A stretch of DNA of 64,000 bases. Source: Silene noctiflora. Taxonomy: Eukaryota; Streptophyta; Magnoliopsida; Caryophyllales; Caryophyllaceae. Each line of letters starts with the position of its first letter. Within the stretch, counting starts at the first letter, position 1. Positions 22,301-33,900 of the stretch are shown here, in pieces. The notes under the pieces are model-generated. The model was not told where the DNA came from and did no database searches. It worked only from the letters and a program-made list of their open reading frames with translations. A program made the position numbers and the translations under genes. The stretch spans positions 21,579 through 85,578 of the forward strand of contig VHZZ01003738.1 in the NCBI GenBank assembly GCA_009801015.1. Direction: 5' to 3'.

Positions 22301-24979
22301 TACCGGAGACTCCAATTTTAAGTTTCTCTCTTTAGTTTTACGAGTTTTGGGATTTTAGATGGTGATGTTTTAATTTGAGGTGCTTGATAGCCAAGTTTAT
22401 GATTCGTCTCCTCCCATTTCCTGTACCCTTTTTAAGTATAGATAGATATGTGGAGAAAGATGCATTCATTTACAAATACCCTATTTTACATTGTTGCAAA
22501 ATCAGTCTTGTTGGTTAGGACTTAGGAACCTCAGGGTTTCTGTATTCTGTATTTTTAACAGTGGTTTGCTGGTTTATTTTATATTATTTCATTTGACTTG
22601 TTTATCACATCGATACTAGTTTCTCCAATTTTCTGCCTTTCTTTACTTTACGCATCATGCTCTTCACAAATTTATGCAATTCACTTTTAACAGCTGGAAG
22701 TGCTGATTATGGAATCGATTTTCAGCAGAAGGAACAGCTTCATGATAATGGCGTACCTATTCAATCTCAACATTTCTCAGTGAGTCATTAGTGGTCGAGA
22801 TTAAGTTGTGTTCTAAAGCTGGTATTTTCGCCTTTAACTTTTGAGGTTTGTCCCTGTGTGCCCTTACGTTAAAAGTATTTGTTGTAGATGGCAAGATCTG
22901 GATTCAACTTGGGTGGAATGTACTCATCTCACCGTCCACAGCAGCAGCAGCAACAGCATACCCTATCTGTCAGTATCTTATCCTTTTCACTTTTAGTAAG
23001 CAGCATTTCAATTGTCATGTACTCCCTCCGTCCCGGTCAATTGTTGTCCTTTGGTTTTGGCACAAAGACCAAGAAAAGAGGAGGGGGCCAATTACTAAAT
23101 GTCAAGTGGACCAAATTGACTGTGAATGATCAATTTGCTCATCAAATGTATTCCTAAAATAGAAAGGACAACAATTGACCGAGACATCCCAAAATGGAAT
23201 AGGACAACAAATGACCAAGACGGAGGGAGTAGTATTCATTTGAAAGTTATATGGAGCAGTAATATGGTAAAAATCTAATAAATTTCTTGGTTCTTCAATA
23301 CAAAGTTGTTCTCTTGAAAGTTAAAACCATCTTTGATAAAAATTCCAGGGAGTATTAATTTTGAAGAGAAGAAAACAGAAAAAAAAAAAAAAACATGCTA
23401 TTTGGAGTATCTTCTTATGTCCTGTATTTGGTGATATTGTTACTAAACAGAGCAGCATGCCTCCTGGTATGAGCCTAAGGACCCTAAATTCACCAGGCAC
23501 AGTTTCTAATATGGGTACATATGAGCAACAGTTAATGCAGCAATATCAACAGCAGAATCAACCGCATTTTCGCCTTCAGCAAATGCCGTCAGTAAATCAA
23601 ACGTTTAGAGAGCAGGGTTTAAAATCTATGCAATCATCTCAAGTGGCTCCTGACCCCTTTGGATTACTTGGTTTATTAAGCGTAATAAGGATGAGTGATC
23701 CTGATCTAACATCACTTGCCCTGGGTATTGATTTGACGACTTTAGGGCTTAATTTAAATTCATCAGAAAATCTTTATAAGACCTTTGCCTCTCCTTGGTC
23801 TGATGAGCCGGCTAAGGGCGAACCCGATTTCAATATACCGGAATGTTATTTCGGAAAACAACCTCCTGTTTTAAATGTGAGCTTCTTGACTTGATCAAGG
23901 TACTTTTATTTTCCATTGGGGCTGTATATGTTATTTCCTTGACTGTTTGCCTTGCACTTGCAGCAAGCTTATTTTGCGAAGCTCCAGCTACAGACACTAT
24001 TTTTCATCTTTTACAGGTAGCTCTTCTCATCAAGGTCCTTTACTGTTGGTGGTTGATCTAATTTAAATCTTGAGCGATATTTTGATTGAGCCTTGTATTC
24101 TTTGCAGTATGCCAAAAGACGAAGCTCAGTTATATGCAGCAAATGAGCTGTATGACCTACATTTTATACTCCTTTCTATTGCTCCCGCCCCCACCCACTC
24201 TGAGTTCTTTATCTATTTACTCGACTTTGTTTATCCTCAAACTCTTTGGAAAATTCCCTTTGGTGGCTGGAGTTTTGGGCAAATTCCACTTTGCTGATGT
24301 GTTCTTAGAAATTTCTCACGGATGGGCCAAGATATAACATCATTAATATTCCCTGAAGTACGTTTTTTAGACAAAGTGAAAATATATGTGTTTTTGATGA
24401 AATGTTGGGTGCATCACACTACCATAGGTAACCTAACCTAAGTAGCAAATAAGACAAACCACATGTCACCAAAGTAGAATTTGTGAATGTGAAAGAGTTG
24501 GTCTTGTGTAGGGCGTTTTTACACTAATATAGTTGTAAAACGGATCCAAACACAACTATATTAGTGGGTAAAAGTGGTTACTAAAAGAACCTGTTTTACG
24601 ATAAATTTGTGTAAAGCTGCCTTACACAAGGACCTGAAATTTTTAACAAGCAGCTATTCAACTTTGCCAACTGTTTGTTGCATATTCTCGCAGCTATAAC
24701 AGAGGTTGGTTTTACCACAAAGATCTGCGATTGTGGTTAATGAGAGTTCCGAACATGGAATCTCTTGCCAAGACCAATACATATGAAAGGGGATCTTTTC
24801 TTGCTTTCGACCCTAATTCTTGGGACACATCCCTGAAGGTATCTGGGTTTTTGCTTGTTGGTTCTTTCCCTTGATTTGATAAACTTGAGCATAAACCTAG
24901 ATGCATACTTTTTTTGCAGGAAAACTTCGTCATCCATTATGAATCTGTCGAGAAAAGACCGGCTCTACATCATCAATAA
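19334..24979 (+). CDS. VIP2: CCR4-NOT complex subunit NOT2 (VIP2-like), divergent copy
   Basis: NOT2 is a core scaffold subunit of the CCR4-NOT complex, which removes poly(A) tails and also affects transcription; VIP2 is the Arabidopsis protein known to bind Agrobacterium VirE2. Eleven coding exons join in phase: 19334-19480, 19575-19959, 21410-21619, 21709-21810, 22694-22779, 22888-22968, 23451-23876, 23964-24016, 24108-24149, 24694-24838, 24920-24979 (578 residues). Strong matches include GILPTSSAIGNRSGVPGLGV, DPFGLLGLLSVIRMSDPDL and SMPKDEAQLYAANEL. The C-terminal NOT2/3/5 domain spans roughly residues 430-570. Oddities: the N-terminal 50 or so residues are missing; the VSFSPVNNQDLLHLHGSD segment expected before residue 338 is absent; and the normally near-invariant C-terminus is altered (LRLWLMRVPNMESLAKTN instead of the usual HRLWFIRVPNMEPLVKTN). 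It may be a relaxed paralogue. The start chosen is the first in-frame ATG. Confidence 0.88.
22013..22168 (+). other. Exon-like open stretch inside a NOT2 intron
   Basis: In the 883-base intron before 22694, an acceptor-like TTTATAG is followed by 51 codons to a TAA. The translation has ordinary protein composition, with TLALPSKLNPLGANTIRED and IIKQRAALHNALQP. I do not recognise it. It could be an alternative 3' end, a captured exon from another gene, or chance. Confidence 0.25.
23022..23229. mobile_element. Stowaway-type MITE in a NOT2 intron
   Basis: TA flanks at 23020-23021 and 23230-23231 enclose ends CTCCCTCCGTCCCGGTCAAT and, inverted, CTCCCTCCGTCTTGGTCATT. The inverted repeats extend for about 29 bases with three mismatches. 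CTCCCTCCGT with a TA target is the Stowaway (Tc1/mariner) signature. It sits in the same intron where other NOT2 genes have additional coding sequence. An extra terminus-like copy lies inside near 23164-23195. Confidence 0.85.
24502..24633. mobile_element. MITE with TTGTGTA(A/G)GGC ends, in a NOT2 intron
   Basis: The left end reads CTTGTGTAGGGCGTTTTTAC and the right end, inverted, CCTTGTGTAAGGCAGCTTTA. The middle holds a second inverted pair around GTTGTAAAACGGATCC and AACACAACTATATTAGTG. The element lies in the intron between the 24149 and 24694 splice sites. The target duplication is unclear. Confidence 0.6.
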
Positions 24980-26598
24980 ATCTCCCAGTAGCATGTAAAT
25001 TACTAAGTCATGTGTATTACACACTTGATCTTAACACCAGTCGGGCTGGCTGTCATTACCAGAGCTGTTCTATAACTTTTATTTGGTGAATTGAAGCCAA
25101 TCTTGCTGTTAATTTGGGAGAGTCGGGCCAAAAGGGTAGTAGCAACCTTATTTCTTCTTTTAATTCGTTTCACAAATTGTAAATTATCAGTGTAATATTT
25201 AGGCAGGATTGGTTGCTCTTGCCAGATAAATTCAATTCAGGAAGTTTAATAACAGAGTTTGTATCTTTTTCAATGTTTTTACTGGGTTTTATCCCAAAAA
25301 TCATAATTGTTCCATTTAGTCGTGCTCGACTAAATGGGGTTCATTTTTCCAGTTTCTGTCCTCGACTAAATTGTTGGTCGTGCTCTTTAACTGTCGTGTT
25401 ATTGCTGGTTTTAGCAATGTAGAAGGCGGAGGTAAATAACTTTTTGGTGGAAGTACATTTGTGGTTGAATTTCACCTATGTGATGTATATGCTCTCTCTG
25501 TTGCATCAAATTGTTTACTCTAACAAGCTTGAAAATTGTGGGAAGATGATTATTTACTCCGTTTCATTGCTATTAACAAGGGAGAAACAAAGACGGAGCA
25601 ATTGCTCCTTTCTGAAAAAGCCCGGAGATTTGAAAACGCTGAAGACTTTTGAATCGTTGATGATCCTACATTATGATAGTATCGTTTATTGTTTATTTAA
25701 CTAATTAATCGCCTTTTTTCCCCAAAAAAACTATATCAATACATCATCAATTCATCACCATAACAAAAACGGGACTGTCTCCCATCATTTAATAGCTTCA
25801 AGTCTTCAAGGTACAGTAACTACAGTTTAAAGCACATACGCTGATTGCAACACATAGCGCACACATTGCGTGATGCTCTATATAACTAGTTTATGTCGTG
25901 CATCTCTGCATCGTGGCAAAGCGTTGTCTCGGCATTCTGAAGGATATTGCTTTTAACAATCTATAAAAGGCGTTGAATATAATGAACTAGTTATCACCAA
26001 TGTGTAACCGTAATCCTGAATAAAGAATAATTAAGAATTGCTAAATTATTCTTAAAAGTATAGTAGAAAATCTTTAAAAATTGTATATACGTATAACGAC
26101 AATAAAAATTCAACGCCACCAAAATATGAAAAATTTTCTCTACATAAATTTCTCTTGTATTTTTCAACTAGATAATAGAGTTGTTCATGGGTCGTCCCGC
26201 CTATTGAACCTAACCCACCCACCCGTAAAACAAACAGGTACAAACACATTACACATGCCCGATCTAATAACCCATTCTCAAAAACGTTAAACCGCTTGTC
26301 AGTGGCCAATAATTAAACATAAGCCCAACCCATGTCCAGTACAAACCCACATTTGATCACCTCAACTAAATAGAATGAAATTTTCTTATATTGCACTCTC
26401 TAATTTCAAATTCTACCATATACTGAACGCCTTCAAAATCATTTATATATACCCTGGAAGTCTTAAACTCAATAAATAACACTTAATTAATCTAACTACA
26501 ACGATTTTATCCGTTTTAACATTTAAGTTTTATCATGAAAAAAATGAAACAACGACTCTATTAATCAAACACAAATCACCAACTAATAAACTCATCGA

Positions 26599-26631
<33 letters not shown>

Positions 26632-26700
26632 TAATAATAGCATTAAATATAGTTTAAAAAAATAAAATCATAAATTTAAAAAATGTGGTGACATTTTTTG
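24980..26700. other. NOT2 3' flank and intergenic spacer
   Basis: NOT2 3' UTR is likely to about 25200. Beyond it there is AT-rich DNA, a short stretch of CCCACCC and GGGTCG words near 26185-26290 like those of the hAT-like element at 16.4-16.8 kb, and a 25-base T-run at 26599-26623 just upstream of the next gene. No gene is supported. Confidence 0.4.
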
Positions 26701-26799
26701 TCATTTGTTTGGTTGTTGTATATATCGTGCAACTCCAGTCACCCTTGTATTTCCTGTTTGTTGCCACAAAAATAAAAACTTAACTTTGCTTCTCAATTT

Positions 26800-27966
26800 A
26801 CTTCGATCCAAATTTGTCCTTTTTATTTTCCCCCAATTTTTTATATTGTTGCTGATTCCTAGGGTTCCTTCACGCTTCATCAACAATTTCAATTCAATTT
26901 CAATTTCAATTTCATTGCCAGCAGGTCTTCCACTAACTTTCTATGGTAAATTTATATTAATTGTTTTAATTGCATTTTGTGTTTTTGTTTTACTGATTGT
27001 TCTTCACCTACTGCTAATTAATTTGCTGTTTAGTTTAAGTAATGTTGAAGTTTAGGACTTTGGATTATATGTTGATTTTGTTTTTGTATCGTTTAGTTGA
27101 AGATTTCGATGTTGTTTTGTGTTAATTGTTGCTGTTAATAGTGATTTTGTGCGTTTGATTTGGTTTTAGGATGATATGGTAATGAATTAGGGTTTTTCCA
27201 TTTTTGATATTGAAAATGTTGATTTCTGAATGTCATTGATTCTTGCTTGCTGATTAGCGTAGTTTGAATTGGAAGGTTATTTGTTAGTGTTTTGGTATTG
27301 ATGTTTGGGATACGGAAATCGATGTTTTTTAGTACTTCAAGTTACGTTAATTCGTGTTTTGTTATATTGTGTGTTAGGAAATTTGAAGGACCTTACTTGA
27401 ACAATGCGGTCTCTTGTTAATCTTTGAATGTTGGTGGTTTACGCGTTGAGAATGAATCTACGAATGCCGGAGATATTTGATGCTTGAACAGTATGTGGCG
27501 AAGTACTAGTTGTTGCTGCAAATAGCGATTTTGTGCGTTTTGATGATTGTTGTTTAATTTGATTTTAGGATGATTAGGGTTTGTCCATTGTGATGATGCA
27601 AATATCATTGTCTCTTGTTGATTTTTGAATGTCATTGGTTCTTGATGGTAATTAGCGGTTTTGCGCTGGAAGTTTGTTTCTTACTGTTTTGGTATTGATG
27701 TTAGGGGTAGGGGAATCAATGTTTTTTAGTATGTCAAGTTAAGGTAATTCGTGTTTTGTTATCTTGTGTGAGAAAAATTAAAAGTCCTTACTTGAACAAT
27801 GTTGTCTTTGAATGTTCATGGTATTGGTAATGAATCTATGAGTGCTAGACATATTTGATGTTTGAAGAGTATTTGGCGATGTATTAATTTGTGATTTGCT
27901 GTTATGTCGTGTTAGACAAATAGGAGAAAGAGACTTGAGAAGAAGGAACAACATCCAAAGGTTGTT
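26800..27966 (+). repeat. Nucleotidyltransferase gene leader with tandemly duplicated intron
   Basis: A leader with a short (CAATTT)n-like run near 26886-26915 probably ends at a donor near 26945. The acceptor lies close to 27905-27914. Within this intron two copies of a 384-397-base unit are visible. GTTGCTG(T/C) plus ATAG(T/C)GATTTTGTGCG occurs at 27128 and 27512. ATGTTTTTTAGTA plus AATTCGTGTTTTGTTAT occurs at 27322 and 27719. CTTACTTGAACAATG occurs near 27391 and 27787. Confidence 0.7.
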
Positions 27967-30900
27967 ATGGGTGGTTGTAGTGAATGGTCGCAAGAGAATG
28001 GTTTCTGCCCCAATGGTCTTGTAGTGGAGGAAGCGGCTTCCATTAATAGGTCTCTTGACCCTGGACGATGGACAAAAGCTGAGGAGAGAACTGCAGAACT
28101 CATTTCTCGTATCCAGCCAAATCGGCCATCTGAGAAGCATAGGAATGCGGTAGCATCCTATGTCCAACGTCTTGTCAGTAATTGCGTGCCTTGCCAGGTT
28201 TGAATCCCTTACCCTTGATTGTGCACATTGTCGATGTTTTGCTGGACTTGGAAGCTAGTATGGGTGTTAGTTGTGATATCAGCTTCTGATTTTATGCACA
28301 ATGTCGACGTTTCTCGTCATATGTAGGGTATTACAAATATAACTTCTATTTTGTAGTATTATGAACATGTATCTGGTATTGACCGATACACAACATATTA
28401 CACAGTTTGGAAATGTATCTTTAAAATTCGCTGGCACATTGCTGACATTTGACAGATACAGGTGGTACTTGTCTGATCTTTGTCCAATACGGCCTGCACC
28501 TGCTGATATTTGACTGATATGGGCCAATGAGGCCAGTACTCTATTGATATTTGACTGATGCGACCATTAATGTAACCAACAGTATTTGTATTAGACCAAT
28601 GTAACTGATGTGGCTTTTGAATAGGCAAGCTGTGCCATTGTTCGTGCCATTTCATGTTACGTTACAGAGTTTACAATTGTTATGGCGCTCGGGTCCAGTG
28701 CCCTAATTTAGTATCATGTCTGAGTAACTCTGCACAAGATATCCTATCAAACATTTATTTTGATGAAAACTCATATACACACATATGGATTCTGTCATTT
28801 ATGTGCAACAAGCATTGTAAAGTGAAATTTTGTATCAAGAATTTGCCTTTATTTAGTTTTTATTTTTTCTAATTTTTTTAATTTTTTTTTAATAGCCGGA
28901 GCAATGAAAAGCAAAGTGATTTGGCGTTTAAATGTTGAGATTGCTGGATTTTGAAAGAAAATGTCATTTTTCGTAATTTTTTTTCTCTTTAAACTGTAAA
29001 TTTACCTTTTAACATCGTGCTTACCCTTTTTCTCATCTCTTTGTTCTGGGTACTATGACCTTCTTGCAGGTGTTTACTTTTGGTTCTGTACCCCTAAAGA
29101 CTTATCTACCTGATGGGGATATTGATTTGACAGCATTTAGCGAAGATCAAAATGTAAAAGACCATTGGGCTGAGGAAGTCCAAGATATGCTGCTAAAGGA
29201 GGAGAAGAATGAGAATGCAGAGTTTCAGGTCAAAGAGGTTCAGCTCATTCAAGCTGAGGTGACCTTTTTTTATCTGTCGTTATTTGTGTTTGGTGGATTC
29301 CTAAACTTTGTTGAGCAAACAGGCGCTAATGATAAGTAAATCACTATGCGTGCAAATATTCTTGACAATGAAATTTTGTCATTGCTACTTGCTTGGGTAC
29401 ACCTTTAATTCATCATTGGTTTTCCTTATTTACTTAAATTGCTGTCGTGCTTAATCAGTTTCAATATAACTACCTAGCGTATTACTGTGCACTATCTTAG
29501 ATCCTACATGAGTTTGCTGGGGCAATCTCCTTCGGGGTACCGAAGGCAATTTAATGGGTTGACCCCTCCCAAGTTTGGCTTTTTTCATTCGCAAGAGTCA
29601 GGAATCGAATCCTTGACCACTTGTTTAAGAGATGAGAGCCCTTACCACTCACACCAGCCAACTTTGGTAGATCCTACATGAGTTGATGACACTAATAAGT
29701 ACATGAACAAAGTTGATAAACATTTATAACCTAAACTACCTGATTGTATGCGCAAGAATTTGGCATGACTGATGACCTGATTTGGGGCTAGGTAGCCTAG
29801 GTTTCAAATGCTATACTTTTGTAGTGACTAATATCCGAATCTTGTTTCACTGTACTGCTAAACATTTGCAGGTTAGGATTATCAAGTGCCTTGTGGATAA
29901 CATTGTGGTTGATATATCTTTCAATCAGCTTGGTGGTTTATGTACCCTTTGTTTTCTCGAGGAGGTGTGATTTTATTGCATATTAATTTTTTTTTTTTGA
30001 GTGTGTCATGATTTTAATTTAAAGGACTTTTTCACACCCAATGTTTTGTTTTCAGGTTGATAATTTGATTAGTCAAAATCATCTTTTTAAGCGAAGCATC
30101 ATTTTAATCAAAGCGTGGTGTTATTATGAGAGCCGTATACTGGGTGCCCATCATGGACTTATATCAACATATGCCCTTGAGACATTGGTCTTGTATATTT
30201 TTAATGTTTTCAACAACTCGTTTGCTGGACCACTTGAGGTATCCAAGTAACTTTATGTGGTTTTCTCCTTCATGAGATATAAATAGACTTCCAACTGTGC
30301 ATTTTGTTTGGATGTTCCATTGGGTTTTTTTTTTTGATCTCTGTGGCCATTATTCGTAGGTGCTTTATCGCTTCCTGGAATTCTTCAGTAAATTTGATTG
30401 GGCAAACTTTTGCGTTAGTCTGTGGGGTCCAGTACCAATTGGTTCGCTGCCCAATATGGCAGGTAACTGTGTAATAGAAAAGGTAATCTTATCTAGAAAG
30501 CAAAGAGTTCTCCTAGTGACTGATGCAGTTTGTGTTTGAAAACCTTGCAGCTGCTCCTCCTAGGAAGGATGGTGGAAACTTACTGCTTAGCCAAATGTTT
30601 CTTGATGCTTGTGGCACAGCATATTCTGTTTTCCCTGCTGGTCTAGAGAATCGGGAGAGCCGTTTCAGTTCCAAACACTTGAACATTATTGATCCTTTGC
30701 GTCTAAACAACAACCTTGGTCGCAGTGTGAATAAAGGTACAGTCTAAAGTTCATGCTTCTTAAAAATAGTTGGCCAATGTTTTTAAGTGTTTGCTTATGT
30801 GGTTTTGTTCTTTATGTGACTGAGATGGTGTTAGGAAAATGGCTGCCATCTTGTGGCAAGAAGAAAGTAAAAAGCTTGAGGTGTAGTGGATATGATTTTT

Positions 30901-33900
30901 TTTCCTTTTTATCTTAGGACTTCTCACTTTATTAATGGCAACACTTGATAACAATTTTTGTATATATTTACAACTTCAAAGCTTATTTGTGATATTTTCT
31001 TGCATATCATGGCCATATGTTTGGCTTAGAAACCTTGAGGATTGTGCTCTATGATGAATAAAGTGAAATTAATGCATAATCACCTCGATGTCAGCTTGTT
31101 AACCGTTGGGAACTGAAATGTTTTTAGAATTTGACTTGGTTACCACAGCTATGCTTTTCTGCAAATTCCTTCAGGCAAATGGATTGATAAATGTAGTAAT
31201 TAATACGAAGTACAAGTTTGAAAGCATTCTTGCCAAGCCTGCTATCCACTAAAGCGTACAAACAAAAACACTACCCCGGTGCCTCAAGGGCTCCCACAAA
31301 TTGTGAGGATAGGGTAGGGAGGTCGAAGGTACGCAACCTTACCTCTGTGTTAGCAACACAAAGAGTTTGTTTTCGAATGACCCAAGATGAAAATTGTGTT
31401 GAGAACTGCATTGAATGACAACTACTACACTAGTTTAGTGAGTTGTTTTGTTTGATTCCGTCATAAACTTGAACTAAAGCATAGTCAACTACTCAACTGA
31501 GATTCGGAAGATTGTGTGTCTTTGGAGATTTTGACGAACCTTCAATCTTCGAAGGCTGTGAAGTGCAGATTTAATTTTAAGGGCACTAAAGGATTTTTTC
31601 AAGTCAAGTCTTGCAGGAACATGTTGATGTACTATGTTTCTCGGGTATGGGTTTCGGACTGGTATATATGTAAGTGTGGGACTCACTATGACTCAAATAG
31701 ACACGGGACACTTCGAAGCATAAGTTTCATCAAACTTGAAATTTTTAGTGTTTTTTAAAGTGAAATGAAGAGACATTAGGAAACTTACGCTCAAAATAGT
31801 TGAAAAGCATTTTAAATGCTCCATACACGATCTGTTCATCTATCCATTTCTGTTTGTGCTCAGAAAATTGTCGGATTTGGAATGGCCGGGCTAGGAATCC
31901 CTAACAATGAAGAGTTGATACATAATTGGTGTATTGTAAAGTAGGGAAATGGTGTATTCTTCAATATGATTGTATTCTTGAGGTACCTATATGTAGGGCG
32001 TTTCTACTGCATTTGAATCCGAATCTAAATCTATACTACATATTTTTTCTTTAACTGAATTCAACTTTTGTTTACCTAGTCTAACCTTGAATCAATAAGT
32101 GTATCTGAAGGAGAGCTAACTTTAGTTAAGTAGTGAAAACTATATTCTATAAGGGTGAGACAATTTAAAATTCAGCATGCATAAAGTCCTTCACTATACT
32201 CCAGTAAAGAGGTGTGACTAGATATGTTTTTCAAATAAGCTGTATGGCTTGACGATTGTACCAAATATCTTCAATAAGAAGTTTTGCAGGAATGTTATTG
32301 TTCTTTTGATGGGGCCTTAGGGGCTTGAGAGTGTTATGATGGTATTGTTTTTCGTAGTGTTATTGCGGCATCTTAATTTCCCCATATTGAAATTGCACTT
32401 CTACGGGGAATAAGCAAGGATTTTAGTATTTTACTAAAAGGGGGTCATTATATGAAAAGTTAAAGAACTCAAGAATTCTTCTTGGGGTTTTATGGTGCTA
32501 GTTTTAGCACTGTTGGAGTCATATTCTGTATTGATGCAGCCATAATCTGTATTGATGCTGTCATCATCTGTACTGATGATGATATTCAAGGAAATATTTG
32601 TGATGCCATCTATGCCATGTATCAGTTAATTTGCTGTTGCCAAGAGTCATTTATTGTTAAGTTGGTCTGTCCTTGATCTTGACCATGAATGACATTGACA
32701 TTTCATCTTGAGTGAAGTGCCTCCTAGGGTATCTGAATGATTGTGCTCAGTAGATGTTTGTCTGGGGCTTGTTTCTGAAGTATTGTAACCCAGTCACTAC
32801 TTTTTTGTCTCTTCTTTGTAGCCCAGTCAAGATTATCTAAAGGCCAAGCATTAGCACTCACTAATTTATTTTTGTGCTCTGTTAGGTAATTTCTATAGAA
32901 TTCGCAGTGCCTTTAGTCTTGGGGCTCAGCAGCTGGCCAAAATACTTGAGCGTCCTGTAGAGGATATAGTGCCTGAACTCAACCGATTCTTTATGAACAC
33001 ATGGGATCGACATGGGAAGGGTTGCCGTCCGGATGCACCTATTCTTGACTTCAGCCGTCATGCACCTGATGTTGATGAAGCCCATCACTCTCTTGGTCAT
33101 TCAGCACAGCCTAATAGTTTTCCATTGCTTCCAACCATCAGGGCAAATTTGAGTCCTCCTAAACAGAATGATCATTATCATACTGAAAGACGAAAGCTCT
33201 GGAAGAAGCAACATGATGATATAAAGCGAACCTGCAGGATGAACATCTTACAAGCAAGTGGGCATACGACACATCAATTTGCCAGGACATCGTCTAGTCC
33301 TGAACTGACGAATATGTCAAGTGAAGTTTCATCTAGTTATAGGCATAATGGGGCAACAGAAAAGCTGAATGATGATACCGGTTCGAGGTCTGGATATTCT
33401 AGGAGAAAGACTGATAACGCTTTTACTGACAATCATGTTACAAGTTGCTTAAATGATGATGAACCATGTATAAGAGAGAGCTCTTCTCGAAATACTGTTG
33501 TTTCTGGTTCAGATAATTCGAAACATAGATTTGTCGAGGATCAAGAGTTGGTGAAAAAATTGTCGTCGTCTGGGGTTCAGAATTATGGAGGGCATGTTCA
33601 GATGCCAGTAAATCTAGCTTCTCATTCATTTGTGCCATTTCCGCCCCCTCTTATGGGATTTAATCAGCAAAACTATGCTGGAACGAATCCGACAAACTTG
33701 TTGGCTGTTGAGTCAGATTGGGGCTCGATGATGAATTATCCCAACGGGCGTTTCCCAGTGCAGTTCCATCAGCAAATTCGCCCTTTTAGAGTCATGCCTG
33801 AACAGGAAAACTTGATTGAAAGATTGGAAAAAAGAGCTGCGTCACCGGGACTCGATGATCGTGTAGACGATGATTCTAGTATCTGGATTGATGGTCGTTC

